Origin: Bacteroidales bacterium | GTDB lineage: Bacteria > Bacteroidota > Bacteroidia > Bacteroidales > Bacteroidaceae | Length of the DNA stretch: 64,000 bases | Reading direction: 5' to 3' | Assembly: GCA_004557035.1 (NCBI GenBank) | Contig: SFFB01000006.1 | Location: 20,074 to 84,073, forward strand | Shown here: positions 46,499 through 54,578 of the stretch, piece by piece | Layout of the letters: every line of letters starts with the position of its first letter | Position numbering within the stretch: position 1 is the first letter of the stretch | Made by a program: the position numbers and the translations under genes | Notes under the pieces: generated by a model | The model's input: only the letters and a program-made list of their open reading frames with translations | Databases searched by the model: none | Told to the model about the DNA's origin: nothing

Positions 46499-46520
46499 GT
46501 GTGTATTGGGGTGTTGACGA

Positions 46521-47708
46521 TTATTTAATTACGCCGAGTTCTTTGCCCACCTTGATGAATGCGGCGATGCACTTGTCGAGGTGTTCGCGCTCGTGGCCGG
46601 CAGAAATCTGCACACGGATACGGGCTTGTCCCTGAGGCACCACGGGATAATAGAAACCGGTGACGTAGATGCCCTCTTCCTGCAACTTGGCGGCATAAAC
46701 CTGCGAGAGTTTGGCGTCGTAGAGCATCACGGCGCAGATGGCGCTCTGGGTGGGTTTGATGTCGAAGCCGGCGGCAATCATCTTGTCGCGGAAATAGGCC
46801 ACATTCTCCACGAGCTTGTCATGCAGGGCGTTAGACTCGTTGAGGATGTTGAACGTCTCCATAGCAGCGCCCACGAGAGCAGGAGCCAGAGAGTTGGAGA
46901 AGAGGTAGGGGCGGCTGCGCTGGCGCAACATATCGATGATTTCGCGACGACCGGTGGTAAATCCGCCCATGGCACCGCCGAAGGCCTTGCCGAGCGTACC
47001 GGTGTAGATGTCCACACGGCCATAGGTGCCGCAAAGTTCGCTCACACCGCGACCGGTGGCACCGACCACGCCGGCAGAGTGGCTTTCGTCCACCATCACG
47101 AGGGCGTCGTATTTCTCGGCCAGGTCACAGATTTTGTCCATCGGGGCCACGTTGCCGTCCATTGAGAAGACGCCGTCGGTCACGATGATGCGGAAACGCT
47201 GTTCCTGGGCGGCCTGGAGCTGACGCTCGAGGTCTTCCATATCGGCATTGGCATAGCGATAGCGTTTGGCTTTGCAGAGGCGCACGCCGTCGATGATTGA
47301 GGCGTGGTTGAGGGCGTCTGAGATGATGGCGTCGTCGGCCGTGAGGAGGGGTTCAAACACACCGCCGTTGGCGTCAAAGCAAGCTGCATAGAGGATAGTG
47401 TCTTCAGTTTTGAAGAATTTCGAGATGGCTTCTTCGAGCTGTTTATGAATGTCTTGCGTACCGCAGATGAAGCGCACGCTCGACATACCGTAACCGCGCT
47501 CGTCCATAGCCTTTTTGGCAGCGGCGATCAGACGGGGGTTGTTAGACAGTCCGAGGTAGTTGTTGGCACAAAAGTTGAGCACTTCCTTGCCGGCCACCTG
47601 GATGGCGGCACTCTGAGGACCTTCGATGAGGCGTTCGTTCTTGTAGAGACCGGCCTCTTTGATTTGCTCCAGTTCTGCCTGGAGATGTGATTGGAATTTA
47701 CCGTACAT
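46521..47708 (-). CDS. kbl: Glycine C-acetyltransferase (2-amino-3-ketobutyrate CoA ligase)
   Basis: A PLP enzyme (395 residues) that cleaves 2-amino-3-oxobutyrate with CoA into glycine and acetyl-CoA in threonine breakdown. FCANNYLGLSNNPRLIAAAK, RFICGTQDIHKQLE, SDALNHASIIDG and the PLP-lysine motif GTLGKAFGGAMGG are nearly the same as in E. coli KBL, which separates it from serine palmitoyltransferase and KAPA synthase. I start at ATG 47706-47708 (MYGKFQSHL). The partner threonine dehydrogenase (tdh) is not adjacent. Its leader contains two small perfect hairpins (CGGCAG/CTGCCG near 47764 and CTATGCGC/GCGCATAG at 47790-47807). Confidence 0.93.
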   Translation of the reverse strand: MYGKFQSHLQAELEQIKEAGLYKNERLIEGPQSAAIQVAGKEVLNFCANNYLGLSNNPRLIAAAKKAMDERGYGMSSVRFICGTQDIHKQLEEAISKFFKTEDTILYAACFDANGGVFEPLLTADDAIISDALNHASIIDGVRLCKAKRYRYANADMEDLERQLQAAQEQRFRIIVTDGVFSMDGNVAPMDKICDLAEKYDALVMVDESHSAGVVGATGRGVSELCGTYGRVDIYTGTLGKAFGGAMGGFTTGRREIIDMLRQRSRPYLFSNSLAPALVGAAMETFNILNESNALHDKLVENVAYFRDKMIAAGFDIKPTQSAICAVMLYDAKLSQVYAAKLQEEGIYVTGFYYPVVPQGQARIRVQISAGHEREHLDKCIAAFIKVGKELGVIK

Positions 47709-47885
47709 ATTGGTTAAGAAAATGATTTGACTGTCGTCCGAAAAACACATTTTGCCACGCGTCGGCAGCTCTGCCGGCGTCCGCAGCGTCTATGCGCGTG
47801 CGCATAGGTAATGCAAAGGAACAGATTTTTTTTGAAACAAACACAAACCGCCGGTCATTTTATCGGATTGGGGCCGTGAAGCAAC

Positions 47886-47947
47886 AAAAACAGATGGTCC
47901 TTGAAACAACCGCCGCCCTTGTTATGACAAAGGCGGCGGACTGTCTG
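47886..47947 (-). terminator. Terminator of the M64 peptidase gene
   Basis: An inner stem CCGCCGCC/GGCGGCGG (47910-47939) lies within an outer CAGACAGTCC/GGACCATCTG pairing, followed on the minus strand by TTTTTGTTG. It lies 22 bases past the stop codon. Confidence 0.75.
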
Positions 47948-47969
47948 ATTATTTCTGTCTAATGTCGGT

Positions 47970-49715
47970 TCAGCGTTTCGGCAATACCAATGGCTTGTTG
48001 GCGATATATGGCAACGACAAATGGCGTTCGGTGGCAGTGTCACAGACCTTGACTGCCCTCGACCTGAGCTTGGAGACGGCAGGTGGAGCCGGCAGATGGG
48101 CTTGATCGAAAGCCACGAAAGCTTCGTAATCTTCGGCCCAGCTTTCACCAAGTCCCGTACGCATCACGCGGTTGTAGATGGCACGGCGTGAGGGAGCATT
48201 GAAACCGTGCATGTTGCTATGCATCATGCTCTCGTCAGTGGGCCGCCAGGCACCATTCCAATAGGTGCAGGCTCCTTCATAGACTCCCAGCACCTCGCCA
48301 TAGTGATCGGCAGCCTGGTAGCGCTCGTCGGCCAAGAAGTCGGCCCAAGGCACGTCTTGCGGCGTAGCGGTGAGCGACACGTTTTGAGCCCAGCCGTAGC
48401 CCTGCAACATCTGCACCTGAGCCATAGCGTTGGCCGTGATGGTGCCATAGTTTTCATAGGCGTACTCATCATAAAGTTTGGCCAGTCCGTGGCCGATGGC
48501 CTCATGGGTGATGACCTGACGGAAGCGTTCGGCGTTGAGACCGTCCACGATGGGACAGAAGGCAATGGCAAACTCCGTGATGCCGGAGCCAAACTGATAG
48601 GCCAGGCCGGTCACACCGCCGTAGTTGGTGCTATTGATGACGACGATGGCCAACGTCTGACCGAGCCCCTCGAGCGAGGCCAGTTCGGGCACGGCATAGA
48701 CATATTCGATGACCTTGTTTTCGTCGCCCTTGATGCTGCCATTTTGTATCTCGGGATGACAAGAGAAGCACGTGGAATATTGTGTGCCAAAGGCATTGTT
48801 GGCCGAAACGGCATTGACCGCCCACACGTCAAACCACGCTCTGAGCGACTTAGCGGGCTCTTCGGTGAAGATGTTTTCCATCGCCTTGTTCATCACTTCG
48901 AGATAGTGGCCCGAGGCGATGTCTTTGTCGGTGAAACCGTCGCCCATCAACACAACGGGCACGCCGTTGCCTTGGGTGTGGGTCTGCAACTTGGTGACGG
49001 TTTTGTCGGCCGAATAGTCACTGGAGGTGTCTACGGGCAGACCTTTCTGGCGTACCACGATGGTGGGCGAAGTCATCAAGACGTTATTGTAGTCGTCGTG
49101 GTCCACGACGAGTATGTTGAACTCGGCGCTGCGGTCTTGATGGGTCTCATTGGCCAGTACGGTAAGTTCGTAAGTGTAGGTGCCCATGGCTTTGAGCGGA
49201 TTGGCGTCTTTCTTGGGCTTGATCCAGCTCAGTCCGCTCACCGAACCGGAAAGGAGGAAATGCCCGTCGATGTTGGTGGTGAACTTAAAGGTCACCACGC
49301 CGCCTTCGGGGTCAAACTCATACGAGGTCTGGTCCAGTTGAATGACGTTGGTCCACTTCTGCTTCACCACAATCGTGTGGGTCATACCGGCTGCGGTGAG
49401 GTTGAGGTGGGCAAAGCGGTCTTCGCCGGTCACGTTGGTCTCTGTGGCCATCAGGGTGAGCTGTGCTTCTCCGGCTTTGCCCACACTGGGCGCGGCCACG
49501 AGCCACGAGGCATCGGTCTGAGCCTGCCAGTCGGCATCGCAGGCGAAAGCGAAAGTCTGTTTGGCATTAAGCGTGGCGTCGATGGTGATGGTGTCGCCGC
49601 CAGCGGTGAAATGGAAGGGATCATAGGAGGCTTCGTCGTCTGAACAGGCCACGAAACCGATGGCGACCAACAAACCGCCTAGCGTCTGCAGAAAGTGCGA
49701 GAATAGTTTTTTCAC
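47970..49715 (-). CDS. Lipoprotein M64 family metallopeptidase with BACON domains
   Basis: A 581-residue envelope lipoprotein. Lipobox VGFVACSDD near residue 25 (Asp after Cys suits surface export). Two BACON-type beta domains occupy ~45-120 (WQAQTDASWLVAAPS) and ~122-225 (SGLSWIKPKKDANP). The M64 peptidase domain (~255-530) has zinc-binding HEAIGHGLAKLYDEY and the later GFNAPSRRAIYNRVM. M64 includes the Clostridium ramosum IgA peptidase and BACON domains are thought to bind mucin or glycans, so a host- or glycoprotein-directed protease is a reasonable but unproved role. It shares strand and spacing with the lipoprotein at 49801, though a terminator-like hairpin lies between. Confidence 0.9.
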   Translation of the reverse strand: MKKLFSHFLQTLGGLLVAIGFVACSDDEASYDPFHFTAGGDTITIDATLNAKQTFAFACDADWQAQTDASWLVAAPSVGKAGEAQLTLMATETNVTGEDRFAHLNLTAAGMTHTIVVKQKWTNVIQLDQTSYEFDPEGGVVTFKFTTNIDGHFLLSGSVSGLSWIKPKKDANPLKAMGTYTYELTVLANETHQDRSAEFNILVVDHDDYNNVLMTSPTIVVRQKGLPVDTSSDYSADKTVTKLQTHTQGNGVPVVLMGDGFTDKDIASGHYLEVMNKAMENIFTEEPAKSLRAWFDVWAVNAVSANNAFGTQYSTCFSCHPEIQNGSIKGDENKVIEYVYAVPELASLEGLGQTLAIVVINSTNYGGVTGLAYQFGSGITEFAIAFCPIVDGLNAERFRQVITHEAIGHGLAKLYDEYAYENYGTITANAMAQVQMLQGYGWAQNVSLTATPQDVPWADFLADERYQAADHYGEVLGVYEGACTYWNGAWRPTDESMMHSNMHGFNAPSRRAIYNRVMRTGLGESWAEDYEAFVAFDQAHLPAPPAVSKLRSRAVKVCDTATERHLSLPYIANKPLVLPKR

Positions 49716-49731
49716 GTGATGATGTGCTTAA

Positions 49732-49779
49732 AAAGGTATGTCTGCGTCAGATTTCAAAAGACAATCCGGCGCAGACATA
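49732..49779 (-). terminator. Terminator between the two lipoprotein genes
   Basis: TATGTCTGCG pairs with CGCAGACATA (49737-49779), followed on the minus strand by CCTTTTTA. It lies 22 bases after the stop of the lipoprotein gene at 49801 and 17 bases before the start of the M64 gene, so the peptidase would need read-through or a hidden promoter. Confidence 0.78.
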
Positions 49780-49800
49780 GTGGGTTTTGGTCTTGAAAAA

Positions 49801-50988
49801 TTATTCGGAGATGGCGTCAAAGCGGAGGCTGGCGATGTTGGTGGTGATCAAGCCGTTCTTGTCCACACCAAACACGGCTACCACATAGGGCTGGCCGAGC
49901 GACACTTTCTGACTGCCGACGAGGGCTACGGAGTTGCTCGTCACGGTCTTGGCTCCGGCGTTGACGGCTGCAGACTGGTGCCAGTCTTCTATGCTGGCCT
50001 GCATCTCGAGGCTTTGCATGGTGGTCATGACGTAGCTCTGGAGGGCAGCATCGTCGGTGGCCTTGTCGGCGGGCACGAACATGGTGAGATATTGCTCGGC
50101 GTTGTCAGACGGAGTCACGTCTACGCTGACGTTGGCATAGCCTTCGCTCACTTCCTGACCTGAGATGGCCAAGCTGAAGGTGGTGACACTGGTGGCGGCC
50201 CAAGCCGGCGTGATGAACACCTTCTTGAGGAGCGGGGTGACAATCTTCACAGGGTTTTCGGGGTCGTCAGTCAACTCATAGCCGTAGGCATAGAAGATGT
50301 ATTTTGACGAGGGCATCATACTGCGAGAGTTGAACTGGTAGTCACCGTTCTGGCCGTAAGAGTCGAGCACCTGATCCCAAGTGGCGGGTATCCAAGGCAT
50401 ACTGGCCAGCATCTTGTAGTAGCCGAACTCATACTCTTGGATAAACTCCTCGTCTGAGCTGTATTGGGCGTATTTATCATAGGCAATCATCGCCGTCTGA
50501 TATCTCATGTCGGCATTGCTGGGCTTGACGATGAAAGAGGCAGAGCGGTAGGTCTGGTTTTCAATGGTCAGCGTGAGCGGTGCCTCGTGGGTGGTGAAGT
50601 CTGCCACAACGGGGAGAGAGTTTCTCACACTGGCCTCGTCGCCCACGGCAATCAGCGTGAAGCGATATTCTGTGCCGTAGTCGAGAGTGATGTTGCCTTC
50701 AGAAACTATGGTCACGCTCAGTTCGGTCGTCTTGCCGGCGGTCACCACATTGGCCACTTCGCCTTCGGCAGTGAGGGCCTCGAGTTTGTATTCATAAGCA
50801 GTAGCGTTGGCCACGGCTTGCCAGGCATAAACCAAAGTGATGGGATTGTCTGAAATCTGAACATACTGGACAAGATTGGGGGTGTCGAGCTGGGGAAGTT
50901 CTACGGGGTCGTCGTCGCTACAAGCAGACAGACCGATGACTGCGATCAGGGCAACTGCCATAAAGCGCATCTTTTCAAAAAGCTTCAT
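49801..50988 (-). CDS. Lipoprotein with fibronectin-like N-terminal region
   Basis: A 395-residue lipoprotein of unknown function. Lipobox LSACSDDDP at ~residue 23 with a run of Asp typical of Bacteroidetes surface lipoproteins. Residues ~35-135 read like a fibronectin type III domain (ITLVYAWQAVANATAYEYKL ... GTEYRFTLIAVG). A second beta-rich segment follows at ~135-250 with many aromatics (EYEFGYYKMLASMPWIPATW), and a third at ~265-395 (SEGYANVSVDVTPSDNAEQY). No catalytic motif. It lies upstream of the M64 peptidase on the same strand and may present or assist it, but this is only suggested by proximity. Start taken at the first ATG; MRFMAV, six codons on, is also possible. Confidence 0.75.
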   Translation of the reverse strand: MKLFEKMRFMAVALIAVIGLSACSDDDPVELPQLDTPNLVQYVQISDNPITLVYAWQAVANATAYEYKLEALTAEGEVANVVTAGKTTELSVTIVSEGNITLDYGTEYRFTLIAVGDEASVRNSLPVVADFTTHEAPLTLTIENQTYRSASFIVKPSNADMRYQTAMIAYDKYAQYSSDEEFIQEYEFGYYKMLASMPWIPATWDQVLDSYGQNGDYQFNSRSMMPSSKYIFYAYGYELTDDPENPVKIVTPLLKKVFITPAWAATSVTTFSLAISGQEVSEGYANVSVDVTPSDNAEQYLTMFVPADKATDDAALQSYVMTTMQSLEMQASIEDWHQSAAVNAGAKTVTSNSVALVGSQKVSLGQPYVVAVFGVDKNGLITTNIASLRFDAISE

Positions 50989-51440
50989 AAAAATAAATTT
51001 ATAGTTAAATAATAAAATTTTAACCGCGAAACTAACAAATTCAATCGGTTTAGAGCTTGCCAGGTGGCAAAAAACTGCAATTTTGCCCTTGATTTTAACA
51101 TTTGCGCAGCGTCTGAGACGGTCTGCCCCTTTTTGTCTTTTGATGGTCGGCCGTTTCGGGTTATCTTTGAGGTAAAGAAGAAGAGAAGGCGCCCCAAACA
51201 GGCGTCTTCTCTCGTTTTCAAGTGGTTACGGGGATAAGGAGAGGATTTCCCGGCCTTATGCCCGTTTTTTCTGCAATAGGGACAGGAAAAATCAAGTGGC
51301 TTTGCGGCGCGAAAAAGGCTTAAGCCGGCTTTTTCAGGATGACTTTCCCGGCAAATGAGAAGCCGTATGGAAGAAAGTCAAAGCCGACTTGAAAAAGTTG
51401 GTCACGGTCGAGGGATTGTTTTGAACAAACGGCCGGCCGC
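50989..51440. other. Gene-free stretch between the lipoprotein gene and ispG
   Basis: No gene seen. A TAGTTTCG box for the lipoprotein gene may lie near 51042-51049 but lacks a -33 partner. A hairpin AGAGAAGGCGCC/GGCGTCTTCTCT (51182-51212) is a possible distant terminator for ispG. A 45-base motif (51228-51273: ACGGGGATAAGGAGAGGA, then CCGGCCTTATG) is related to the one at 20289-20333. Confidence 0.5.
51182..51212 (-). terminator. Hairpin downstream of ispG
   Basis: AGAGAAGgCGCC pairs with GGCGtCTTCTCT; on the minus strand it is followed by TCTTCTTTACC. It lies 230 bases beyond the ispG stop, which makes a terminator role plausible but weak. Confidence 0.4.
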
Positions 51441-53312
51441 TCACGCGCCGGCGTGACCGTCGGAAGCGATGAGGGCGAGCAGGCGATCTACGGCCTCGGC
51501 CTCGGGGATGTTGCGCTCCACGCAGGTTTTGCCTCGGTAGAGACTCACACAGCCTCGCGCGGCACCCACATAGCCATAGTCGGCGTCGGCCATCTCTCCC
51601 GGGCCGTTGACAATGCAGCCCATAATGGCGATTTTCAGGCCTTTAAGGTGACCGGTGGCGGCTTTGATGCGCGCAATCGTACCGGGCAGGTCATAGAGCG
51701 TACGACCACAACCAGGGCAACTAATATACTCGGTCTTGGTGGTGCGCAACCGCCCGGCTTGCAGCAGGGCAAAGGCGGTGTCATCGCATTGACGCGCCGT
51801 GAGCGCCTTGTGGCCTTTTGGAGCCTGAGCGGTGAGCATGAGTCCGTCGGTGAGTCCATCAAACATCAAGCCACCTGCGTCGGCCGCGGCCTGGAGTTGG
51901 TATTGCTCGCGACGGTCACTGCCCAGACCATAACCCAGCATGAAGACCACGGGATGGGTGAGCCGCTCGCGCCAGAGGGTGTGGACCACGGCGCGGAGGT
52001 CGGCGGTGACGTTGGGATGGCGCGTACCGGCCACGACGACGGTCTCAGGATGCAGACGCAAGAAGGCCGCCACTTCGTCATTGAACGCCACATAGCTCAA
52101 AAACAAGAACTTGGGCACAGTGCCACAAGCTCCGGCAAACATGAGATTGGCGGCGGTGAAGGCGGGATAGACACCGGGCTGCGGTTGCCACACGTCGGCA
52201 TCGACAATATAGCCCACGCCCTCTTGCCTCCGGTTGGCCTCCGGCAGGTGGCGGCCGGTGTAGATGTAGTCGGGCGGCGTGGTGCCGAGGTCGTCAATCC
52301 GGCCATCGGGTCGATAAGAGACGACCACGGGTGTGTGGGTGCCGCCAATGTTCATCACCGGACAGGTGGGGCGACGCTGCGGATGCAGATAGTCAAACTC
52401 GGGAGCCGGCAGAGCCGGTATCTCGGGATGTCCGCCACGCGTGGCGGTGACGTAATCGGCCAAGGCATAGGCCACGGGGATTTCACTCTCGGGAGCTTCG
52501 CTCAGCGACACGCGCAAGGTGTCGCCTATGCCGTCGGCCAGCAAGGCGCCAATGCCGACGGCGCTCTTGATACGTCCGTCTTCGCCCTCGCCGGCCTCGG
52601 TCACACCGAGATGCAGGGGGAAGTCCATGCCTTCACGCTCCATGGCCGCACAAAGCAGGCGCACCGACTGCACCATGACGGCGGTGTTGGAGGCTTTGAT
52701 CGACACCACCACATCGGCAAAGTCGTGTTTCACGCATACACGCAAAAACTCCATACAACTCTCCACGATGCCCTCGGGCGTGTCGCCATAGCGGCTCATG
52801 ATGCGGTCTGAAAGCGAACCGTGGTTCACGCCGATGCGCAGGGCCGTGTGATGATGGCGGCAAATGTCGAGCAGAGCACAAAAGCGGGTTTCGAGGCGCT
52901 GAAGTTCGGCGTTGTATTCTTCCTCTGTATAGTCCAGATGCTTAAAAGTGCGTGCCGGATCGATGTAGTTGCCGGGGTTGACGCGCACTTTCTCAACGAT
53001 GGTGGCAGCCACCTCGGCCACGCGCGGATTGAAATGCACGTCGGCCACCAGCGGACAGTCTATGCCCTCACGAGCCAGTTCGGCCTTGATGGCACGAAGG
53101 TTTTCGGCTTCGCGCGTACCCTGGGTGGTGAGCCGCACATAGTCGGCACCGGCGGCCACAATCTTTTTGATTTGCTCCACACAGGCGGCAGTGTCGGTGG
53201 TGGCGGCCGTGGTCATGCTCTGCAAGCGCAGGGGCTGGTCGCCACCGAGAGGGCGCTGCCCCACATCCACCCGATGCGACCGGCGGGGGCGATAGTTGAA
53301 GATGTCAATCAT
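51441..53312 (-). CDS. ispG: 4-hydroxy-3-methylbut-2-enyl diphosphate synthase, long form
   Basis: IspG (GcpE), the [4Fe-4S] enzyme of the MEP isoprenoid pathway that makes HMBPP from MEcPP. At 623 residues it is the long form with a central insert (roughly residues 270-480), known in Bacteroidetes, Chlamydia and plants. The TIM-barrel part has MTTAATTDTAACVEQIKKIV, LVADVHFNPRVAE and KVRVNPGNYIDPARTF. The cluster-binding cysteines are in ISCPGCGRTLYDLPGTIARI and MGCIVNGPGEMADADYGYVG. It follows purE by 34 bases on the same strand. Confidence 0.96.
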   Translation of the reverse strand: MIDIFNYRPRRSHRVDVGQRPLGGDQPLRLQSMTTAATTDTAACVEQIKKIVAAGADYVRLTTQGTREAENLRAIKAELAREGIDCPLVADVHFNPRVAEVAATIVEKVRVNPGNYIDPARTFKHLDYTEEEYNAELQRLETRFCALLDICRHHHTALRIGVNHGSLSDRIMSRYGDTPEGIVESCMEFLRVCVKHDFADVVVSIKASNTAVMVQSVRLLCAAMEREGMDFPLHLGVTEAGEGEDGRIKSAVGIGALLADGIGDTLRVSLSEAPESEIPVAYALADYVTATRGGHPEIPALPAPEFDYLHPQRRPTCPVMNIGGTHTPVVVSYRPDGRIDDLGTTPPDYIYTGRHLPEANRRQEGVGYIVDADVWQPQPGVYPAFTAANLMFAGACGTVPKFLFLSYVAFNDEVAAFLRLHPETVVVAGTRHPNVTADLRAVVHTLWRERLTHPVVFMLGYGLGSDRREQYQLQAAADAGGLMFDGLTDGLMLTAQAPKGHKALTARQCDDTAFALLQAGRLRTTKTEYISCPGCGRTLYDLPGTIARIKAATGHLKGLKIAIMGCIVNGPGEMADADYGYVGAARGCVSLYRGKTCVERNIPEAEAVDRLLALIASDGHAGA

Positions 53313-53346
53313 AGCGACAGGGTTCCTGTAGTCCGGATTTTGCGGT

Positions 53347-53853
53347 TTAGTTGGTCTTGAATTGGTATTTCACCTCCGAGAGTTCGGCGTTGGCCTTCAC
53401 GATTTTCTCCTTGAGGTTGGTTTTGTAGGCAGAGAGACGTGCGGCCAAAGCCTCATCGCCGAGGGCGAGCATCTCTACGGCCAGGATGGCGGCATTTTGG
53501 GCTCCGTTCACGCCAACCGTGGCCACGGGAATGCCGGGAGGCATCTGCACGATGGAGAGCAAGGCGTCGAGGCCGTCGAGCATACCCTTGATGGGCACGC
53601 CAATGACGGGCAGGGTGGTCGAAGCGGCTATCACGCCCGGCAAAGCAGCGGCCATGCCGGCACCGGCTATGATGACACGAAGGCCGCGGCCTTGGGCACC
53701 GGCGGCAAAGGCTTCGACTTCGGCCGGGGTACGGTGGGCCGAGAGGGCGTTCATTTCAAAAGGCACCTGCATCTCTTCGAGCAGACGGGCAGCCTTTTCC
53801 ATAACGGGCAGGTCGCTGGTGCTGCCCATGATAATGCTTACGAGGGGTTTCAT
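53347..53853 (-). CDS. purE: N5-carboxyaminoimidazole ribonucleotide mutase
   Basis: Class I PurE (168 residues) converts N5-CAIR to CAIR in purine synthesis. SIIMGSTSDLPVMEKAARLL, NALSAHRTPAEVEAFA and AGAGMAAALPGVIAASTTLP carry the substrate-binding residues, including the catalytic His in SAHRTP. Class I PurE normally works with PurK, which is not in this window. It lies between the PAP2-like gene (40 bases upstream) and ispG (34 bases downstream), a purE-ispG pairing that I recall from other Bacteroidales. Confidence 0.95.
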   Translation of the reverse strand: MKPLVSIIMGSTSDLPVMEKAARLLEEMQVPFEMNALSAHRTPAEVEAFAAGAQGRGLRVIIAGAGMAAALPGVIAASTTLPVIGVPIKGMLDGLDALLSIVQMPPGIPVATVGVNGAQNAAILAVEMLALGDEALAARLSAYKTNLKEKIVKANAELSEVKYQFKTN

Positions 53854-53893
53854 AGCTTAATTTGTTGTTGCTTATAAGTTGTCGACACGAGGT

Positions 53894-54511
53894 CTAAATT
53901 TTCAAAATCAAACAAAACGCACAGACCATACCGATGAACAGGCCCAGAGCCAAGTCGGCGAGGCTGTGCTGACGCAGGATGAGGCGTGCCGTACACACCA
54001 CCCCGGCCATCAATATGCCGAAGCAGAGGGGAACAGTGAGGTCAAAGCCAAACATGAGCGAGAAGGCTATGATGGTGCCTATCACTCCGCCGGCTGCGGC
54101 AGCGTGTGTGCTCACCTTGAGCCACGGATTGACCAACGCACAGACCACCTGTATGGCCAAGGCACCGGCCACTATGCCGAGCATGAAACGGGGCATGCGC
54201 AGGTTTTCCATCAAATAGAGCAAAACGGCATAACTGGTGATGGACAAAACATAAGGCACGACGCGACGCTCACGGCGACTCAATTCGCGACGCGTCCAAC
54301 CGTTGACCTTGCGATAGGAATAGATCAAGACCAGCGGCACCAAGACGGTGAAGACGTAGACCAGCCCCAACACCAAAGCACGATAAGACCACGACGTGTA
54401 TTTCAAGTAGCTGAAAAACAGCAGATATAAAAAAGCTGCCACGGGCAGATAAAACGGCGAGAAGACGAGCGATATGACTCGGGCCGCAAGGATGATATAT
54501 CTGTTTTTCAT
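53894..54511 (-). CDS. PAP2-like integral membrane protein
   Basis: A 205-residue membrane protein with about six helices. Two segments resemble PAP2 phosphatase motifs: KVSTHAAAAGGVIG (SxH type) and ARLILRQHSLADLALGLFIG (R...H...D type). The first PAP2 motif (KxxxxxxRP) is not evident; YSYRKVNGWTRRELSRRERR could be the corresponding basic loop. So a lipid-phosphate phosphatase is possible but activity is uncertain. I start at ATG 54509-54511 (MKNRYIILAARVI); the longer frame overlaps the end of rpoN unnecessarily. It lies between rpoN and purE on the same strand. Confidence 0.72.
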   Translation of the reverse strand: MKNRYIILAARVISLVFSPFYLPVAAFLYLLFFSYLKYTSWSYRALVLGLVYVFTVLVPLVLIYSYRKVNGWTRRELSRRERRVVPYVLSITSYAVLLYLMENLRMPRFMLGIVAGALAIQVVCALVNPWLKVSTHAAAAGGVIGTIIAFSLMFGFDLTVPLCFGILMAGVVCTARLILRQHSLADLALGLFIGMVCAFCLILKI

Positions 54512-54578
54512 CTGAACTGTAGAATGACACAGGCTTTGAAAAAGCCGGGGAATGGGAGTCGGTCTTGCCCGAAAAAGG

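Noticed and set aside
48207..49643. 478-codon plus-strand frame opposite the M64 peptidase
   Set aside because: The minus strand has lipobox, BACON and the HExxGH motif; the plus frame is a shadow.
51453..52811. 452-codon plus-strand frame opposite ispG
   Set aside because: Shadow of a complete IspG with its Fe-S cysteines.
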